A stretch of DNA of 64,000 nt, taken from Deltaproteobacteria bacterium. GTDB taxonomy: Bacteria; Myxococcota_A; UBA9160; UBA4427. Each line of letters opens with the position of its first letter. The stretch's first letter is position 1. Below, in pieces: positions 17,212 through 26,315 of the stretch. The notes under the pieces are model-generated. The model did no database searches. It was not told where the DNA came from and saw only the letters and a program-made list of their open reading frames with translations. The stretch spans positions 1 to 64,000 of the forward strand of contig JAJDAO010000003.1 in NCBI GenBank assembly GCA_029261835.1, given 5' to 3'. Made by a program: the position numbers and the translations under genes.

Positions 17212-18102
17212 ATGTCGCACGTGGCGCCGCTGATCGCAGAGCTGCTTGCCGACGGCACGGTGCTCACGGACGGGGCATGGGGAACCGAGCTGCAGGGGCA
17301 GGGGCTTGCCATCGGCGAAATGCCCGACGCCTGGAATCTGTCCCAACCCGATCGCGTGGAGGCGGTAGCGCGGGCCTACGTCGAGGCGGGCAGCCGCGTG
17401 ATCCTGACCAATACCTTCCGCGCGAATCGAATCGCACTGGGCGAACACGCCATCGCGAGCCGCGTAGCCGATGTGAACCGGGCGGGCGCCGAGATCTCAC
17501 GCCGCGCCGCGGGTGACCGGGCCAAGGTCTTCGCCTCCATGGGTCCGTCGGGCAAGCTGTTGATGACCGGCCAGGTGGACGAAGACACGCTGCGAGCCAC
17601 CTTCGACGAGCAAGCCAGGGCTCTGGCCGAGGGGGGTGCGGACGCGATCGTCGTCGAGACCATGGCCGACCTCGTGGAGGCGAGGATCGCAGTGGAGGCC
17701 GCCAAGGCGACGGGTCTGCCGGTCGTCGGCTGCATGGTCTTCGATTCCGGCAAGAAGCGCGATCACACGATGATGGGCGTCACGCCGGAACAGGCCGCTG
17801 AGGAGATGACTCGATATGGTGTCGATGTGGTCGGGGCGAACTGCGGCACCGGCGTCGAGGACTACATTCCGATCTGCCGGAGCCTGTCGTCGGCCACCTG
17901 GCTACCCATATGGATCAAGGCCAACGCTGGCATACCCCAGATTGAGGACGGCGAGGTGGTGTATCGCACGACGCCGCAGAGCTTCGCCGGTCATCTCGAC
18001 GCGCTGGTCGAGGCCGGCGCACGTTTCGTGGGTGGCTGCTGCGGCACCAATCCGAAGTTCATCGAGGCCCTGGCAGCGCGTCTGCCCGCATCCGGGCGCT
18101 AG
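17212..18102 (+). CDS. Homocysteine S-methyltransferase family protein (BHMT/MetH N-domain-like)
   Basis: A 296-residue zinc-dependent methyltransferase barrel. The zinc triad is Cys211 (VGANCGTG) and Cys276-Cys277 (GGCCGTNPKF), as in BHMT and the N-terminal domain of MetH. DGAWGTELQGQG at the start is the family N-terminus. With the adjacent corrinoid protein it forms a two-piece version of the first half of methionine synthase, or the thiol-methylating end of a demethylation pathway. It starts 3 bases after the corrinoid gene stop, so the two are surely co-transcribed. Confidence 0.9.
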   Translation: MSHVAPLIAELLADGTVLTDGAWGTELQGQGLAIGEMPDAWNLSQPDRVEAVARAYVEAGSRVILTNTFRANRIALGEHAIASRVADVNRAGAEISRRAAGDRAKVFASMGPSGKLLMTGQVDEDTLRATFDEQARALAEGGADAIVVETMADLVEARIAVEAAKATGLPVVGCMVFDSGKKRDHTMMGVTPEQAAEEMTRYGVDVVGANCGTGVEDYIPICRSLSSATWLPIWIKANAGIPQIEDGEVVYRTTPQSFAGHLDALVEAGARFVGGCCGTNPKFIEALAARLPASGR

Positions 18103-18108
18103 ACGCCG

Positions 18109-18492
18109 ATGACGAAGATTCTTCTGATCGCGTGCGGAGGTGGGGCCGGGGCCGTGCTGCGCTATCTGGCTTCCGGCTGGGGTCAGCGGCTCAGCGACGG
18201 CACTTTTCCCATTGGCACCTTGCTCGTCAACCTGCTCGGCTGCCTGCTGGTGGGCTTCTTCGGAAGCCTCTTTGCCGGGCCGGTGATCGTGCGGGAGGAG
18301 TACCGTTTCGCTCTACTGGTGGGCTTCATCGGTGGCTTCACCACCTTCTCCACCTTCGGCTATGAGACTCTCGCGCTCTTGGCCGACCGCGAGTGGTGGC
18401 AGGCTGCTGTCAACATGCTGGCGAGCAACGTCTTCGGGCTCTTGGCCGTCTGGCTGGGCTATCGGCTGGCGGTGCAATGGCAGGGGGGGTGA
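18109..18492 (+). CDS. crcB: Fluoride ion channel CrcB/Fluc
   Basis: A 127-residue protein with four hydrophobic segments. GAGAVLRYLASGW at the N-terminus, GTLLVNLLGCLLVGFF and GFIGGFTTFSTF are the signature segments of dual-topology Fluc channels, which expel fluoride. It starts 6 bases after the methyltransferase gene and is followed by a DUF190 gene, a common pairing. No fluoride riboswitch (crcB motif) was seen in front, which fits its internal operon position. Confidence 0.93.
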   Translation: MTKILLIACGGGAGAVLRYLASGWGQRLSDGTFPIGTLLVNLLGCLLVGFFGSLFAGPVIVREEYRFALLVGFIGGFTTFSTFGYETLALLADREWWQAAVNMLASNVFGLLAVWLGYRLAVQWQGG

Positions 18493-18496
18493 GTGG

Positions 18497-18841
18497 ATGA
18501 GGCTTCCCGAGCAGGCCTATCTACTGCGAGTCCACTGCGGCGAGAATGATCGTTGGCACGGCTTGCCGCTCTATGAGGCGATCGTACGGAAGGCGCGCGA
18601 GCTGCATCTGGCGGGCGCCACGGTGCTGCGGGGCTCCATGGGCTTTGGCGCGGCCAGTCGCATCCACACCGCGAAGCTGCTCCGGCTCTCGGAGGACCTG
18701 CCCGTCGTGGTGGAGATCATCGAGAGCCGCGAGAAGCTCGACGAGATCCTTCCCCACCTCGACGAGATGGTGCAGGGCGGTCTCGTGACCCTCGAGCGGG
18801 TGCAGGTCCTGCAGTACCACGCCCGCAGCGAATCGAGCTGA
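18497..18841 (+). CDS. DUF190 domain-containing protein
   Basis: A 114-residue PII-like ferredoxin-fold protein. GLPLYEAIVRKARELHLAGATVLRGSMGFG and the ending LVTLERVQVLQY match DUF190 (the first is split here only by description, 18568-18657). These proteins accompany crcB in many genomes and are thought to regulate or support fluoride resistance. ATG 18497 lies 4 bases after the crcB stop, indicating coupling. No effector-binding loop can be assigned with certainty. Confidence 0.88.
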   Translation: MRLPEQAYLLRVHCGENDRWHGLPLYEAIVRKARELHLAGATVLRGSMGFGAASRIHTAKLLRLSEDLPVVVEIIESREKLDEILPHLDEMVQGGLVTLERVQVLQYHARSESS

Positions 18842-19026
18842 TTCCTCAGGCAGCTGGGCCCGGAGCTGCCGGTCGACCGCGGACGCCGGAGCGGATTCGG
18901 CGGCGGCTGTTCATGCGACCCGGAAGGGTGGCTCGCGCGGGCTCTCAACTCGTCTCGCCGCGGCTCCGATAATGATTCATTACATCGCGAGCATCCGCGC
19001 CGGAGCAGGCGCGGCGGGAGACCCGG

Positions 19027-22000
19027 ATGGAAGTCCTCTCGTGCGGGAGCTATGAGGCGTTCTACGAGCAGCTCCGGGAGGAGGTCGCTCGCCGCCTGGG
19101 GCTCGAGCGGGGCGCGCGGGTCGCCGAGTTTGCGCGTCGCTACTACGAACAGTTTCCGCTGGAGGAGCTGGAAGGACGGCCTCTTAGCGACGTCTATGGC
19201 TGTACGCTCGGCTGGTGGCACTTCATTCAGCGCTTCGAGCCCTCGCGCGCAAAGATCGACGTCTTCAACCCCTCGGTCGACGCAGACGGCTGGATCGCTG
19301 CTGGTACCGTCGTCACGATTCTGACGCGCGCGATGCCCTTCCTGGTCGACTCGATCAGGATCGCACTCAATCGCAGCAAGGTCACGATCCGCACGGTCCA
19401 CGGCTGTGTGCTCGAAACGTGTAGGGACCACGAGCACGAGCTGGTCGGTCTGGGGCCTACCGTGTTCGTCGAGGAAGACGAACGCGAGTCGGACGAGACG
19501 ACGGGTGGACCGCGAGATTGCGATGCGCAATTCGGCGCCACTCGGCGAGAGGCGCTGATCTACCTCGAGATCGACCGCCACTCGTCGCAGGCTGATCACC
19601 AGGCGATCGCCGATGAGATCGCCGAGGTGCTGCGGGATGTAGAGCTGGCCGTCGGCGACTTCCAGGCGATGCGAGATCGCGTGCGCGCGCTGATCGGCGA
19701 GCTCGAGAAGAGCCAGGCGATCTCGATTCCCGACGCCGAGCTCAGCGAGGCGACGGATTTCCTCTCCTGGATGCTCGACGATCACTTCACCTTCCTTGGC
19801 TTCGCGGAGGTCGAGTTCGTCGTTCACGGCGGCGCGATGGCTGTTCGCGAGATTGCCGATTCAAGATTGGGGCTGCACAAGAAGCGAGAGAGAGGCAGCC
19901 AGATCGGGTACCTGCACGAGATGAATCCGCTGCTCGTGAGTACGCTGGCGGAGCCGCGTCTGCTCGAGTTCTCGAAGTCGTCGGTGAGATCGACCGTCCA
20001 TCGCAGCGCCCATTCGGACTACGTGACGATCAAGCGCTTCGACGAGCATGGCGACGTGGTGGGGGAGCTGCGCTTCATGGGGCTCTACACGTCGTGTGTC
20101 TACACGCAGAGCCCGTTCGACATCCCGGTTGTTCGCACGAAGCTCCGATACGCCATGGAGCATGCCGGGGCGGAGCAGGCCATCTTCCAGGGACGCTATC
20201 TGGAGCACGTGCTCGAGGGCTTCCCGCGAGATGAGCTCTTCCAGAGTACGGCCCCCGAGCTCTACCGGACCGCGCTGGGTGTCATGCGCATGCAAGAGCG
20301 CAAGAGAGTGCGACTCTTCGTGCGCAGAGGGGCCTACGGTCGCTTCGTCTCGTGCCTGGTCTACATTCCGCGCGATCTCTACACCACGGATCTGCGCCGC
20401 CGCGTCGAGGAGGTCCTCGCGGAGGTCTTCGGCGCCAGCGAGTTGGAGTTCACGACCACCTTCTGCGAGTCGGTCCTCGCCCGCACGCACTTCGTGCTCA
20501 AGGTCGATCCCGATCTTCCGGTGGAATACGACCTCGACCGGATCGAGGCGAGGCTCGTCGAAATCGCGAAGACCTGGCAGCAGAAGCTGGCGGAAGTCCT
20601 GAGCGAAGCATTCGGTGAGGAGAAGGGGGCGGCGGTCGCCCGCGAGTACGAGGATGCATTCCCAGCGGCGTATATGGACGATTTCGAGCCCCGCGTCGCG
20701 ATAGCCGATCTTCAGGCGATCAGCTGCCTCGACTCCAAGAGCGACATCGCGATGCACTTCTTCCGCTCGATCGAGGAGCCCGAAAATCGGATTCGCTTCA
20801 AGCTCTTCCACCTGGACGAGGAGGTGGCGCTCTCAGACCTGATTCCGATCCTCGAAAACCTCGGCCTGCGTGTGGCGGGCGAGCACCCCTACGCCATTCG
20901 GAGACAGGGCGGTCGCACGATCTGGATCCATGACTTCCGGCTCGATTACGTCTTCGCGGATGCCATCGATCTGGCGCAGGTAAAGGAGAACTTCCGTGAT
21001 GCCTTTGCCGCGATCTGGCACGGAAAGGCGGAGAACGACGGCTTCAACCGGCTGGTCCTCGGGACGAGGCTTCAGTGGCGGCAGGTGGCGGTGCTTCGTG
21101 CGTACGCCCGCTACATGAAGCAGATCACTTTTCACTTCAGCCTGCAGTACATCGCCGAGACGCTGGCGCGCCATCTCGCGATTGCGCAGGACATCGTTGC
21201 TCTCTTCGAGGCACACTTCGACCCGGATCTGAACCACGAGCCCGCGGTCGCCGAGCGCGCACAGCGGGACGTCGAGAGCCGAATCCTCGCCGCGCTCGAG
21301 GCCGTGGACAGCCTGGACGAAGACCGCATCGTCCGCCACTACATCGGTCTGATCCGCGCCACGCTGCGAACCAACTTCTATCAGCTCGATGCCGAGGGCG
21401 AGCCCAAGCCGTACTTCTCCTTCAAGCTCGATCCGCATGCCATTGCAGACGTGCCACCGCCCCGGCCGATGTACGAGATCTTCGTCTACTCGCCGCGCGT
21501 GGAAGGTGTCCATCTGCGTGCGGGTCGCGTGGCGCGCGGTGGACTCCGCTGGTCCGACCGACTCGAGGACTTCCGCACCGAGATCCTCGGGCTATTGAAG
21601 GCACAGCAGGTCAAGAACGCTGTCATCGTGCCGGTTGGGGCCAAGGGAGGCTTTGTCGCCAGGCGCGCCCGCGTGAACGGATCGCGTGAGGAGCTGCACG
21701 CCGAAGGTGTGGCCTGTTATCAGACCTTTGTTCGCGGCCTACTCGACTTGACCGACAATCTGCTGTTGGGCGTCGTCGTTCACCCGCCTCGCGTGGTCTG
21801 CAAAGACGGCGACGATCCGTACCTGGTCGTGGCGGCCGACAAGGGGACCGCGACCTTCTCCGACATCGCCAACGAGATCTCCAGTGAATACGAGTTCTGG
21901 CTGGGCGATGCCTTCGCCTCCGGCGGCAGTGTGGGTTACGACCACAAGAAGATGGGGATCACCGCACGCGGTGCATGGGTGTCGGTGCAGCGCCACTTCC

Positions 22001-23958
22001 GCGAGTGTGGCATCGAGATCGAGAAGCAGGACTTCACGGTGGTCGGGATCGGCGATATGTCGGGCGACGTGTTCGGCAACGGCATGCTGCTGTCCAAGCG
22101 AGCGCGGCTGGTCGCGGCGTTCAATCACCTGCACATCCTGGTCGACCCGAATCCGAACTCGCAGGAGAGCTTCCGCGAGCGCAGGCGACTGTTCGAGCTG
22201 CCCCGCTCGGGCTGGGACGACTACGACAGGGGGCTGATCTCCGCGGGGGGCGGCGTCTTCTCGCGTTTGGCGAAGTCGGTCGACATCTCGCCCGAGATGC
22301 GCGAGCGCTTCGACATCCGCGACGAGAGACTGACGCCCAACGAGCTGATCTCCGCCATCCTGAAGGCGCGTGTCGATCTGATCTGGAACGGAGGCATCGG
22401 GACCTGGATCAAGGCACGCGACGAATCCCACGCCGATGTCGGCGACAAGGCGAACGACGCCGTGCGAGTGGATGCCGAGGACCTGCGTTGCCGCGTCATC
22501 GGCGAGGGCGGCAACCTCGGCGTCACGCAGCGGGGTCGGGTGGCGTTCTGTCTGCAAGGCGGTGCGGCGAACACGGATTTCATCGACAACGTCGGTGGGG
22601 TGGATTGTTCGGACCACGAGGTGAACATCAAAATCCTCCTCAATGAGGTGATGGCCGATCAGGACATCACCGAGAAACAGCGCCGTCTGCTGCTCGAGGA
22701 AATGACGGGAGACGTGGCAGAGCTCGTCCTCGCCAACAACTACCGCCAGGCCCAGGCCATCAGCTTCACCGAGGCGGAGGTCGGGCGGCGGATGGGCGAG
22801 TACAGGAGATACATCCGGGCGCTCGAGTCTGCTGGTAGGCTGGACCGCCAGCTCGAGTTCATCCCCGACGACGAGACGCTGCTCGAACGCATGGCTCAGG
22901 GAAGGGCGCTGACGCGTCCCGAACTCTCGATCCTCGTCTCCTACACGAAGGCGATTCTCAAAGAGGAAATCGCGGCGTCGCGCGTGCCGGACGACGAGCG
23001 CATGAGTCGAGCCGTGGAGACGGCCTTCCCCCGCAAGCTGCGCGAGCTGTATCGAGATCGCATCGATCGTCATCGGCTGAGACGGGAGATCGTCGCGACA
23101 CAGATCGCGAACGACATCGTGAACCGTATGGGCTTCACCTTCACCCATCGACTGCAGGAATCAACGGGTGCGGCGATCGCCGACGTTGCTCAGGCCTACT
23201 ACACGGCCCGCGAGGTCTTCGGGCTGGAGCACGTCTGGGAGCAGATCGACGCCCTCAATGGCAGGGTGTCTGTCGAAACGCAGATGTGGCTGATGTCCGA
23301 GCTCATGTGGCTTGTGCGCCGCGGAGCTCGCTGGTTCCTGCGCAATCGGCGAGGTCACTTCGAGACATGCGAGGAGATCGAGCGCTTCGCGCCGGCCGTG
23401 CAGGAGATCAGTCGGCTGCTCTCCGCAACGCTTCAGGGTCGCCCGCGAGAGGAGTGGGCGGAGCGGCAGCGGCGTGTGCTGGCAGCGGGTGGATGCGAAG
23501 AGTTGGCCAGCTTCGTCGCCGGCGCGCCGAATCTCTACGTCTGCTTTGCGCTGGCAGAGGCTGCCGAATCGACGCGTGCCAGCCTGGAGCGGGTCATCGA
23601 GGTCTACTTCCGACTGGGCGAGATACTCGATCTGCACTGGGTCGCGAAGCGCATCGTGGATCTGCGGATCGACAACCACTGGCAGGCGCTGGCTCGCGAA
23701 TCGGCTCTCGATGATCTGGACTGGCAGCAGCGCGCCCTCACGGTGAGTGTGCTTCGACTGGCGCACCAGGGTGAGCCCGTTGTCAGCGCGATCGAGCGCT
23801 GGCGGGCCAAGCACGAGAGCTCCGCCCAGCGCTGGAGCGCCATGCTGAATGATCTGCGCGGCGATGAGTCGCCCGACTTTGCCATGTGCTCTGTCGCGTT
23901 GCGCGAGCTGCTCGACTGGGCGCAGTCAAGTGGCGACGGGGAAGTCGCTCAGGGCTAG
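19027..23958 (+). CDS. NAD-specific glutamate dehydrogenase, large (about 180 kDa) type
   Basis: A 1643-residue enzyme that oxidises glutamate to 2-oxoglutarate and ammonia. Size and organisation match the GDH L180 class (GdhB of Pseudomonas, Streptomyces and Caulobacter). Residues 1-800 are regulatory ACT-like and helical regions. The catalytic core carries ARGGLRWSDR (836-845), VPVGAKGGF with Lys873, GDMSGDVFGNGML near 1010 and GEGGNLGVTQRGR near 1159; a long C-terminal helical domain follows. It stands alone with about 185 bases upstream of ATG 19027. It probably links amino-acid breakdown to the TCA cycle. Confidence 0.95.
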   Translation: MEVLSCGSYEAFYEQLREEVARRLGLERGARVAEFARRYYEQFPLEELEGRPLSDVYGCTLGWWHFIQRFEPSRAKIDVFNPSVDADGWIAAGTVVTILTRAMPFLVDSIRIALNRSKVTIRTVHGCVLETCRDHEHELVGLGPTVFVEEDERESDETTGGPRDCDAQFGATRREALIYLEIDRHSSQADHQAIADEIAEVLRDVELAVGDFQAMRDRVRALIGELEKSQAISIPDAELSEATDFLSWMLDDHFTFLGFAEVEFVVHGGAMAVREIADSRLGLHKKRERGSQIGYLHEMNPLLVSTLAEPRLLEFSKSSVRSTVHRSAHSDYVTIKRFDEHGDVVGELRFMGLYTSCVYTQSPFDIPVVRTKLRYAMEHAGAEQAIFQGRYLEHVLEGFPRDELFQSTAPELYRTALGVMRMQERKRVRLFVRRGAYGRFVSCLVYIPRDLYTTDLRRRVEEVLAEVFGASELEFTTTFCESVLARTHFVLKVDPDLPVEYDLDRIEARLVEIAKTWQQKLAEVLSEAFGEEKGAAVAREYEDAFPAAYMDDFEPRVAIADLQAISCLDSKSDIAMHFFRSIEEPENRIRFKLFHLDEEVALSDLIPILENLGLRVAGEHPYAIRRQGGRTIWIHDFRLDYVFADAIDLAQVKENFRDAFAAIWHGKAENDGFNRLVLGTRLQWRQVAVLRAYARYMKQITFHFSLQYIAETLARHLAIAQDIVALFEAHFDPDLNHEPAVAERAQRDVESRILAALEAVDSLDEDRIVRHYIGLIRATLRTNFYQLDAEGEPKPYFSFKLDPHAIADVPPPRPMYEIFVYSPRVEGVHLRAGRVARGGLRWSDRLEDFRTEILGLLKAQQVKNAVIVPVGAKGGFVARRARVNGSREELHAEGVACYQTFVRGLLDLTDNLLLGVVVHPPRVVCKDGDDPYLVVAADKGTATFSDIANEISSEYEFWLGDAFASGGSVGYDHKKMGITARGAWVSVQRHFRECGIEIEKQDFTVVGIGDMSGDVFGNGMLLSKRARLVAAFNHLHILVDPNPNSQESFRERRRLFELPRSGWDDYDRGLISAGGGVFSRLAKSVDISPEMRERFDIRDERLTPNELISAILKARVDLIWNGGIGTWIKARDESHADVGDKANDAVRVDAEDLRCRVIGEGGNLGVTQRGRVAFCLQGGAANTDFIDNVGGVDCSDHEVNIKILLNEVMADQDITEKQRRLLLEEMTGDVAELVLANNYRQAQAISFTEAEVGRRMGEYRRYIRALESAGRLDRQLEFIPDDETLLERMAQGRALTRPELSILVSYTKAILKEEIAASRVPDDERMSRAVETAFPRKLRELYRDRIDRHRLRREIVATQIANDIVNRMGFTFTHRLQESTGAAIADVAQAYYTAREVFGLEHVWEQIDALNGRVSVETQMWLMSELMWLVRRGARWFLRNRRGHFETCEEIERFAPAVQEISRLLSATLQGRPREEWAERQRRVLAAGGCEELASFVAGAPNLYVCFALAEAAESTRASLERVIEVYFRLGEILDLHWVAKRIVDLRIDNHWQALARESALDDLDWQQRALTVSVLRLAHQGEPVVSAIERWRAKHESSAQRWSAMLNDLRGDESPDFAMCSVALRELLDWAQSSGDGEVAQG

Positions 23959-24264
23959 AGTGAGCCAGGCGGTCTCCTGAGCGCCGTTCGTCAAGCCCCG
24001 ATGGAGACGTCGGGAAGGAGCAGTCCACGGCCGCCACGCCGGACTCTCTTCGGGTTGCTGGACGATCGAGTGCCTCGTTGGGGCCGCTTCTGAGGCGCCG
24101 CGCCCACGTCGTACCTGCGCCTCCCCACCGTGATCCCGCGACTTGTCAGTGCAGATGGGCGCTTTTCCTCCTACGCTCAGACTGGCCAGACGGGCGGGTC
24201 GAGTTCGTCGAACTGGGTGCGACCGTGGCGGTGAGCACTGCGCCGAGATGCCGGAGGTTCTGGA
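23959..24264. other. Intergenic region after glutamate dehydrogenase
   Basis: About 306 bases with no convincing gene, RNA or terminator. Short open frames here lack ribosome sites and protein-like composition. The promoter of the methyltransferase at 24265 is expected in the last third, but no consensus box stands out. Confidence 0.5.
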
Positions 24265-25305
24265 GTGTCCTCGTACAGAGACCGGATCAAAGAGCAGATC
24301 AAGCAATACGCTCGAGAGGTCAACATCCATGAGCTACCGGACATCTTCCACTACTGGTCCAACAAGTACCTTCGCCCCAGGTTCGAGTCGGTCCTGGGGG
24401 CGAACGACCTGTACTCTTTCTACGGAAACGCGATCGACGCCGCGCTCGGGCGGAAGGAGGGCAGTAGCAGGATCCTGAGCGTGGGCTCGGGCGACGCGTC
24501 GAACGAGATCGAGATTGCTCGGAAGTTGATCGCCATGGGCGCTCGGGACTTCGAGTTCGTCTGCCTGGAGCTATCTCCGATCTTGCTCGAGCGTTCGCAA
24601 GAGGCCATTGATGCTGCGGGTCTCGGTGAGCGGTTCAGCCTCGTCGAGTGTGACATCAATTCGTGGAAACCTTCGCAGACCTACGCGGCCGTCATGGCCC
24701 ATCATTCGCTCCACCACGTCGTCGAGCTCGAGAGCCTCTTCGACGGAATCGCTCGATCACTCACGCCGAATGGGGTGTTCATCACCTGTGACATGATTGG
24801 GCGGAACGGGCACATGCGATGGCCCGAGGCTCTGAATGCGGTTCAGCATGTTTGGAGCACCATGCCAGACCAGTACAAGTACAACCATCAGCTGAAGCGG
24901 CTCGAGCTGGTCTTCGACAACTGGGATTGTTCCGCTGAGGGCTTCGAGGGAATTCGAGCGCAGGACATCTTGGGCTTAGCGATGGAGCGGTTCGCATTCG
25001 AACGTTTCCTGGCCTACGGGAACATGATCGATATCTTCGGAGGCCGGGGTTTTGGGCACAACTACAGTGCCGAGAGTGAAGCCCACTGCCGGTTCATCGA
25101 TCACGTCCACGCGCTCGACGACCTCCTGATAAGCCGGGGTATCATAAAGCCAACACAGATGGGTGCAATCATGCGAAAGTCCTGGCAGCGCGAACCGATT
25201 GTGTACCGCGATTGGACACCCGAGCATTGTTGGCGGGATCCGAACGCGCATGTCGAGTTGCTCCCCATACTTGACTGGCACTATCGCTGGGAAGACGGGG
25301 AGTGA
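24265..25305 (+). CDS. SAM-dependent methyltransferase
   Basis: A 346-residue class I methyltransferase. Motif I is ILSVGSGDASNEIEIAR (about 70-86); the acidic end of strand 2 is CLELSP; motif IV lies in VMAHHSLHHVVELESLF; and LTPNGVFITCDMIG is the post-IV strand. The N-terminal 65 residues (KEQIKQYAREVNIHELP) and a roughly 130-residue C-terminal extension are not recognised. The start is GTG 24265, preceded by GGAGGTTCTGGA. Its neighbours are glycosyltransferase and membrane genes, so a cell-surface polysaccharide or glycan substrate is plausible but unproven. Confidence 0.82.
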   Translation: MSSYRDRIKEQIKQYAREVNIHELPDIFHYWSNKYLRPRFESVLGANDLYSFYGNAIDAALGRKEGSSRILSVGSGDASNEIEIARKLIAMGARDFEFVCLELSPILLERSQEAIDAAGLGERFSLVECDINSWKPSQTYAAVMAHHSLHHVVELESLFDGIARSLTPNGVFITCDMIGRNGHMRWPEALNAVQHVWSTMPDQYKYNHQLKRLELVFDNWDCSAEGFEGIRAQDILGLAMERFAFERFLAYGNMIDIFGGRGFGHNYSAESEAHCRFIDHVHALDDLLISRGIIKPTQMGAIMRKSWQREPIVYRDWTPEHCWRDPNAHVELLPILDWHYRWEDGE

Positions 25306-25450
25306 GCTTCCAAGGCACGTGGGAGGCTCGTTGCGGCGTGCTTCTGCGCTTTCAGCTCGACTGTGGTCAGCTTTGCTTCTACGATCGCGGCATGCAGCAT
25401 GATGTGGAGCCGGGGGTGCCCGCGTGGGAGCGGGCGCGCCAGAGGAGAGT

Positions 25451-26242
25451 ATGACGGCCGAAGAGTCGCCGACGCTGACGCTGATCATCCCGATCTACAA
25501 TGAGGAGGATCTGCTTCGGGACGCTCTGTTGCGCGTCTTCGAGTCGCCTTGCAGCGTGGCTCGAGAGTGGATCATCGTGGACGATGCTTCCACGGATCGA
25601 AGCCCCGGGATCATCCGCGAACTCGCCAAGTCGTATCCGATCACGGTGGTTACGCTGGAGAAGAACTCGGGCAAGGGAGCTGCTGTGATCCGCGGGCTCG
25701 CCCAGGCCACGGGCGACTTCATCATGATTCACGACGCGGATTTCGAATACGACCCACGCGACATTCCGGGTCTGCTCGAGCCCCTGCTCGAGGACGAGGC
25801 AGACGTGGTCTACGGCAGCCGTTTCAAGAAGGATGTACGGCAGATCCATCGCACGTACCACTACTTCGTGAACCACTTCCTCACGATCGTGAGCAACTTG
25901 CTTTCGGGCATCTACCTGACCGACATGGAGACCTGCTACAAGCTCTTCCGCGCGGACCTCCTCAAGGCCATGAACTTGACCTCGCAGCGCTTCGAGATCG
26001 AGGTGGAGGTGACGGCCTACCTCGCGAAGACCCGCGCGCGGATCTTCGAGCTGCCCATCCACTACTACCCGCGGACGCGACTGCAGGGCAAGAAGATCAA
26101 CTGGCGCGACGGCGTGGCCGCTCTTTACTACCTGATCCGCTTCAATCTGGTCGTGCCGCTGGAGGCCGCCTTCAAGGATCTCCCCCCGCGCTATCTGCGA
26201 GATGCCCAAAGCACTGTGCTGATGAGGGAGAACGGCCGCTGA
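25451..26242 (+). CDS. Glycosyltransferase family 2 (polyprenol-phosphate sugar transferase-like)
   Basis: A 263-residue GT2 protein. LTLIIPIYNEE begins the GT-A fold, IVDDASTD lies at 42-49, and HDADFEYDP holds the DxD motif (95-97). GSRFKKD and TDMETCYKLFR are typical of dolichol/undecaprenol-phosphate mannosyl- or glucosyltransferases. There are no C-terminal membrane helices, so it resembles soluble DPM1-type enzymes. ATG 25451 follows GAGGAGAGT. The next two genes on the opposite strand are polytopic membrane proteins of the kind that use lipid-linked sugars, but they are not co-transcribed with it. Confidence 0.9.
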   Translation: MTAEESPTLTLIIPIYNEEDLLRDALLRVFESPCSVAREWIIVDDASTDRSPGIIRELAKSYPITVVTLEKNSGKGAAVIRGLAQATGDFIMIHDADFEYDPRDIPGLLEPLLEDEADVVYGSRFKKDVRQIHRTYHYFVNHFLTIVSNLLSGIYLTDMETCYKLFRADLLKAMNLTSQRFEIEVEVTAYLAKTRARIFELPIHYYPRTRLQGKKINWRDGVAALYYLIRFNLVVPLEAAFKDLPPRYLRDAQSTVLMRENGR

Positions 26243-26315
26243 TCCCCACGCGCGTGCAACGTCCTGCTGGAATGCAGCTGAGGCTGCGCGCGAGGAGGGA
26301 GCGGGGCGGGGCTCG

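Noticed and set aside
18109..18130. A fluoride riboswitch in front of crcB.
   Set aside because: Only 6 bases separate crcB from the preceding gene and no crcB-motif pseudoknot is visible.
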